From positions 1 through 10,006 of the forward strand of contig CAZAYP010000127.1 in the NCBI GenBank assembly GCA_964489425.1: a stretch of 10,006 nt of DNA. The letters are read 5' to 3'. The DNA is from CAZAYP01 sp964489425 [NCBI: uncultured Verrucomicrobiota bacterium] (GTDB lineage Bacteria > Verrucomicrobiota > Kiritimatiellia > RZYC01). This document shows positions 7,209-10,006 of this stretch, piece after piece. The position numbers and the translations under genes are program-made. The notes beneath the pieces are model-generated. The model made no database searches. It had not been told where the DNA came from and saw only the letters and a list, made by a program, of their open reading frames with translations. Within the stretch, counting starts at the first letter, position 1. Every line of letters begins with the position of its first letter.

Positions 7209-7765
7209 AGCGCACGCTGCCGCCCCGGAGCTGGCGCCTGGGCCCGTGGTTGCTCGGATGCGCCGTCCTGCTGGCCGGTGGCCTCGCGGCCCGCGCGGGC
7301 GTGGCCACCAACACCGCGTTCATTGCCGCCCTGGCCGCATCCCGGGTCGCGCGGGAATCGCCTCCCGCCGCCGCCCCGGCCGCGCCCGTCCTCGCCACAC
7401 CCGACACGTCCGCCGCCCCACCCGACCTGGAACTGGCCCACAAAGGGGCGGACCTGGCCGTGAAATACCTGATGAACAAGTCCGGCATGACCTATCGCGA
7501 AACGCCCATCAGCCCGCCTGGCGCCAAGGGATTGGAGCTGGACTCGTCCTACGTCACCGACGCCATGGCCCTGTACGCCGAACCGGCCTGGTTGCGCTAC
7601 ATACCCACGCTCAGCCTCATGCTGCGCGAGGCCCCGGTGGTCCGCAACTACGAGGTGAACGGCCTGCGGGTCGGATCGCCCAACGGCAACTTCTGGGTGG
7701 GCTACGAGAAACAGGAGGAGCTCCGGCTCCAGCAGTGGACCCTGCAGTGGTGGCGGGGCTGGTAG
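7205..7765 (+). CDS. Exported protein of unknown function, GTG start, coupled to pfkA
   Basis: 186 aa if read from the GTG that overlaps the pfkA stop (GTGA, 7205-7208). The start is chosen because it yields a Sec signal peptide at once: MKRTLPPRSWRLGPW, hydrophobic 15-28, cleavage near ARA (31). LLGC at 16-19 looks slightly like a lipobox, but the hydrophobic run continues past the Cys, so lipidation is unlikely. A Pro/Ala linker (about 52-74) follows, then a compact domain (75-186) with YLMNKSGMTYRETPIS, ELDSSYVTDAMALYAEPAW, MLREAPVVRNYEVNGLRVG and an aromatic end QQWTLQWWRGW. I recognise no family. No own Shine-Dalgarno site at useful distance, so translation is probably coupled to pfkA. 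Codon use is as GC-rich as its neighbours, which supports a real gene. A periplasmic role is inferred only from the signal peptide. Confidence 0.75.
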   Translation: MKRTLPPRSWRLGPWLLGCAVLLAGGLAARAGVATNTAFIAALAASRVARESPPAAAPAAPVLATPDTSAAPPDLELAHKGADLAVKYLMNKSGMTYRETPISPPGAKGLELDSSYVTDAMALYAEPAWLRYIPTLSLMLREAPVVRNYEVNGLRVGSPNGNFWVGYEKQEELRLQQWTLQWWRGW

Positions 7766-7811
7766 CCCGTTGGCAATGACGAATGACGATATATAAGGTT
7801 TTTCAAAATAT

Positions 7812-7944
7812 TTGTCCGGAAAGATCGGACGGCTCACGGGGACCGTTCGCCCTACCTGGCCGCAGATATGCCGGTAGATACTATGAAGGGCGAGGTGTCT
7901 CACCAAGCCGCTGCAGGTGTCCAGCCATCCATGCTTCCGGACAA
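7812..7944. repeat. Nested inverted-repeat element with two hairpin modules
   Basis: TTGTCCGGAA (7812-7821) and TTCCGGACAA (7935-7944) are perfect 10-bp inverted ends. Between them lie two oppositely oriented copies of a 24-nt module, CGGCT-N12-TCGCCCT: plus strand 7830-7853 and minus strand 7887-7910. In both, the N12 is one base plus an 11-nt hairpin (4-bp stem, 3-nt loop), with different stem sequences: ACGG/CCGT with loop GGA, and GGTG/CACC with loop AGA. The flanking GGC and GCC also pair. A further hairpin joins CTACCTGGC (7852-7860) to GCCGGTAG (7870-7877) with one bulge. No target-site duplication or coding capacity was found. It resembles a small non-autonomous or REP-like element. 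Confidence 0.75.
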
Positions 7945-7983
7945 TTTTACTGCAAATCAGTATAAACCGAGAAAGAGCAGATG

Positions 7984-8157
7984 AACTACGAAACACGCGA
8001 ATTACGCGAATGCATCCCGTTGACTCTCTGCTAAATATGTACGGTAATGGCCCGAATTCTTCCTGCACCCAACAGGTGAACGATGTTATTCTCAGCTTGT
8101 TCGCCCGTTCCTCTTTCTGCGGCAACGAGTTTCGCGTTATTCGCGTGTTTCGTAGTT
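7984..8157. repeat. 27-bp inverted repeat flanking 120 bp
   Basis: The arms are 7984-8010 (begins AACTACGAAACACGCG) and 8131-8157 (ends CGCGTGTTTCGTAGTT). They are reverse complements at 26 of 27 positions; the single difference is ATT versus TAT in the middle. Each arm has internal near-repetition (CGCGAATTACGCGAA), typical of ACGAA-type low-complexity intergenic repeats. The 120-bp interior shows nothing I recognise. No direct duplication flanks the arms. Confidence 0.85.
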
Positions 8158-8213
8158 AATTCAAATGCTGAATTTAGGATAAATGAGTCCGGACCTGGAC
8201 TGCGCTTCTTAGG

Positions 8214-8281
8214 CATTTCGTCATTCAGTTGAACTTCGGTATTTCGATTATTCGTGGTCATTGCTCGGTTTTCGTGGTTCA
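8214..8281. repeat. Degenerate TTCG-spaced repeat
   Basis: TTCG recurs at 8217, 8235, 8243, 8251 and 8271 in a simple-sequence context: CATTTCGTCATTC, GGTATTTCGATTATTCGTGG, TTTTCGTGGTTC. On the minus strand this reads as the CACGAAAA / CGAATAATCGAAA type. It shares the TTCGTGGTT-like unit with the arms of the 27-bp inverted repeat (TTTCGTAGTT), so the two may be relatives. It ends about 17 bp before the ribosome site of the downstream gene. Confidence 0.6.
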
Positions 8282-8297
8282 ATGCCGCCATGATTTT

Positions 8298-8303
8298 GAG
8301 GAG
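8298..8303 (+). promoter_or_regulatory. Shine-Dalgarno site of the VIT/vWA gene
   Basis: GAGGAG lies 8 nt before the ATG at 8312. It fixes that start; the ATG at 8290 is in another frame. Confidence 0.85.
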
Positions 8304-8311
8304 AACCGATC

Positions 8312-10006
8312 ATGACAGACAACTCTTCGACCGCTGTGCCGCCCGCCCCTGCACCCGCCCTGGCGCCAGTTCCGGCCCGGCCGCCTCGCCGCGGGTGGCA
8401 CTGGTTCGGGCGTAGCCTGCTGTACTTCTTCGGCGTGGCGTTGCCGCTGGCCGCCCTGGGCGTGGAGCTGGGGACCGGCATGTGCTCGTCCATCCTGTTC
8501 AACCCGGTGGCCACCTGGCTGCACGGGGTCCTGATCGCCCTGGTGCCGGTGGTGAACTTCCTGCTGCTGCGCGTCACGGCCGGCAAACCCGCCTGGGGCC
8601 TGAAACCTGAGTGGCTGGACGCCCTGGCCGGCGCCGCCATAGCCATCACGGGCTTCTACACGCTCGTGTTCCTGCCGATCATGCCCTTCGCCATCATGGG
8701 CCTGGCGGCGATCATCTATTTCGGAATCGGCCTGCTGGCGCTGCTGCCGCTGTCGCCGCTGGCCGCGCTGGTCTGCGCGCTGATCCTCCGCTGGCGGGCG
8801 CGCCGCGTGGCGCCGGCCGCTCCGCACCGCGCCTGGGCCTGGGGCGCGCTGGCCGGCTGCGTGGCCCTGCTCCTGGCCTGGGCGCCGGACATCGCCACCC
8901 GCGCCGGCGTGCGCATGGCCGCGGCGCCGGAGCCGGAAAGCCGGGCCGCGGGGCTGCGCCTGCTGCGGACGCTGGGCGATCGCGACCTGATGCTGCGCAT
9001 GTGCTACAGCCTGCCGACAAGCCCGTTGGAAGTGGTGCCGTGGCTGCGCACCACGCGCGCCGGCGAGGATACGCTGCGCAACGTCCGCGCCGTGTACTTC
9101 CTGGTGACCGGCGACGCCTACGACACCGTGCCCCGCCCGGACTTCGGCGACCCGTTCGGGCGCGCTCGCGCGGCCACGGAACAGTTCGATCCGATCCAGG
9201 GCGGCACCACCGTGGGCGCGGTGCTCAAGGGCCTCACCTTGACCGATTCCCGCCTGGACGGGGCCATTGCCCCGGACGCCGCGCTGGCCTACCTGGAATG
9301 GACGCTGGTCTTTCGCAACGAGAGCCGCAGCCAGCAGCGCGAAGCGCGGGCCGAGATCGCCCTGCCGCCCGGCGCGGTGGTGTCGCGCCTGACCCTGTGG
9401 ATCAATGGCGAAGAGCGCGAGGCCGCGTTCGGCGGCCGGTCCCAGGTGCGCGCGGCGTACGAGAAGGTGGTGGTGCGGCGCCGCGACCCGGTGCTGGTGA
9501 CCACCGCCGGCCCGGACCGAATCCTGCTCCAGTGCTTCCCCGTGCCGCCCAACGGCGGCGAAATGAAGACCCGCCTCGGCATCACCTGCCCCCTGGCCGT
9601 GGAGGCCGCCGACCAGGCCCGCCTGGCCCTGCCGCGGTTCATCGACCGCAACTTCGGCCTGCCCGCGGACGGCGGGACCTATGCCGCCTGGCTGGAATCC
9701 CCGCGGCCATTGCAAGGGGGATCGGCGTGGAAGGCGGAACACCCCAACGATCAAACCTGGGCCCTGCGCGGCCGCGTGGACCCGGCCCAGCCCGCCGCCG
9801 CCTTTTCCATGGCCCGGGACCCGGCCCTGACCCTGGCCTGGGCGCCCGACGCCGAGGGCGACGGCGGCTTCCTGGTGCAGCAGGTCCTGGCGGCGCAACC
9901 GGGCGTGGCGCCTTCCAGCGTGGTCGTGGTGGTGGACTGCTCCAAGCACATCACCCAACTGCCGGCCCTGGCGGCGGCGCTCGAAAAATTACCCGCGCAT
10001 ATCCCG
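8312..10006 (+). CDS. Multi-pass membrane protein with VIT domain and start of a vWA domain (partial, 3' cut by window)
   Basis: The frame is open for 565 codons to the window end, with no stop. Residues 1-30 are a Pro/Ala-rich cytosolic-like tail. Hydrophobic segments follow at about 34-54, 69-88, 103-123, 124-160 (probably two) and 176-194, giving roughly five or six membrane spans. Residues 200-320 are a soluble region of unknown type (includes NVRAVYFLVTGDAYDTVP). About 324-430 fits a VIT (vault/inter-alpha-trypsin) domain: AYLEWTLVFRNES, EIALPPGAVVSRLTLWING, AAYEKVVVRR, LLQCFPVPPNGGEMKTRLGI. At 535-546, SSVVVVVDCSKH is the first strand of a vWA domain with its metal-site loop; the usual D-x-S-x-S reads D542-C-S544-K-H546, so the last Ser is replaced. 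VIT plus vWA on a polytopic membrane anchor recalls proteins found with exosortase systems, but no exosortase or PEP-CTERM protein is visible here. Role unknown, probably adhesion or envelope-related. Confidence 0.88.
   Translation, partial: MTDNSSTAVPPAPAPALAPVPARPPRRGWHWFGRSLLYFFGVALPLAALGVELGTGMCSSILFNPVATWLHGVLIALVPVVNFLLLRVTAGKPAWGLKPEWLDALAGAAIAITGFYTLVFLPIMPFAIMGLAAIIYFGIGLLALLPLSPLAALVCALILRWRARRVAPAAPHRAWAWGALAGCVALLLAWAPDIATRAGVRMAAAPEPESRAAGLRLLRTLGDRDLMLRMCYSLPTSPLEVVPWLRTTRAGEDTLRNVRAVYFLVTGDAYDTVPRPDFGDPFGRARAATEQFDPIQGGTTVGAVLKGLTLTDSRLDGAIAPDAALAYLEWTLVFRNESRSQQREARAEIALPPGAVVSRLTLWINGEEREAAFGGRSQVRAAYEKVVVRRRDPVLVTTAGPDRILLQCFPVPPNGGEMKTRLGITCPLAVEAADQARLALPRFIDRNFGLPADGGTYAAWLESPRPLQGGSAWKAEHPNDQTWALRGRVDPAQPAAAFSMARDPALTLAWAPDAEGDGGFLVQQVLAAQPGVAPSSVVVVVDCSKHITQLPALAAALEKLPAHIP

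Larger units (their letters stand above)
7766..8311. other. 546-bp gene-free, repeat-rich spacer
   Basis: This stretch is clearly lower in GC than the flanking genes. It contains three separate repeat structures, listed individually, plus a small direct doublet ATGACGAATGACGA at 7774-7787. Short open frames exist here, but they run through the repeats and give products such as RVIRVFRS or NHENRAMTTNNRNTE, so I do not call them genes. No tRNA, CRISPR or clear terminator was seen after the 186-aa gene. TAGGAT at 8175-8180 could be a -10 box for the downstream gene but has no matching -35. Confidence 0.8.

Noticed and set aside
7205-7765. Lipoprotein signal (LLGC) in the 186-aa protein
   Set aside because: The Cys lies inside, not at the end of, the hydrophobic run, and ARA at 29-31 is a good ordinary cleavage site.
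6920-8125. 401-codon minus-strand open frame crossing the repeat spacer into pfkA
   Set aside because: It runs through the inverted repeats (CIRVIRVFRSS is translated repeat) and then antisense through the 186-aa gene and pfkA.
7917-8159. Small frames in the repeat spacer (80 aa on plus, 86 aa on minus at 8031-8291, 60 aa at 7783-7965)
   Set aside because: Their sequence is largely translated repeat, they have no ribosome site at a proper distance, and no motif.
7812-8281. CRISPR array
   Set aside because: The repeats are mostly inverted, of unequal spacing and of different families. There are no regular direct repeats with unique spacers and no cas gene.
8279-9958. 559-codon minus-strand open frame opposite the VIT/vWA gene
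   Set aside because: The product is Gly/Gln/His/Arg-rich with no recognisable domain. The plus strand carries membrane spans, VIT motifs, a good ribosome site and an uninterrupted frame.

Overview
The window is GC-rich and densely coded, and looks like chromosomal DNA from a Gram-negative bacterium. It encodes a LamB-type outer-membrane porin ending in a C-terminal Phe, several Sec signal peptides, and a group II clade X phosphofructokinase of the kind known from spirochaetes and the Planctomycetes-Verrucomicrobia-Chlamydiae (PVC) group. The style of the intergenic repeats also fits an uncultured PVC-type bacterium such as Kiritimatiellota, Lentisphaerota or Verrucomicrobiota. That placement is inference; no rRNA or other firm taxonomic marker is present.

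Layout. (1) Positions 1-91 are AT-richer and hold a 24-bp perfect palindrome with a third repeat copy, just past the end of the porin gene. (2) On the minus strand, a secreted TPR-repeat protein (1563-2744) is followed downstream by a maltoporin-family porin (92-1447). (3) A 128-bp divergent spacer (2745-2872) separates these from a plus-strand block. (4) The plus-strand block is aroB (2873-3994), an unrecognised 213-aa protein (3999-4640), dprA (4637-5767), pfkA (5853-7208) and a 186-aa exported orphan (7205-7765). The spacing is very tight: 4-nt gap, 4-nt overlap, 85-nt gap, 4-nt overlap. This suggests one or two co-transcribed units with translational coupling. (5) A 546-bp gene-free stretch (7766-8311) is packed with several kinds of repeat: a nested inverted-repeat element with covarying hairpins, a 27-bp inverted repeat around 120 bp, and a TTCG-spaced degenerate repeat. 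(6) From 8312 to the window end runs the start of a large membrane protein: a multi-pass N-terminus, a VIT domain and the first strand of a vWA domain. It is cut by the window edge.

Functionally this is mostly housekeeping: shikimate pathway, DNA uptake/recombination, glycolysis and sugar uptake. The less ordinary parts are the small gene wedged between aroB and dprA, the exported orphan coupled to pfkA, the VIT/vWA membrane protein with an atypical metal-site motif, and the repeat-dense spacer. I found no CRISPR array, tRNA, rRNA, transposase or phage gene, and nothing that clearly amounts to a new defence or other system.
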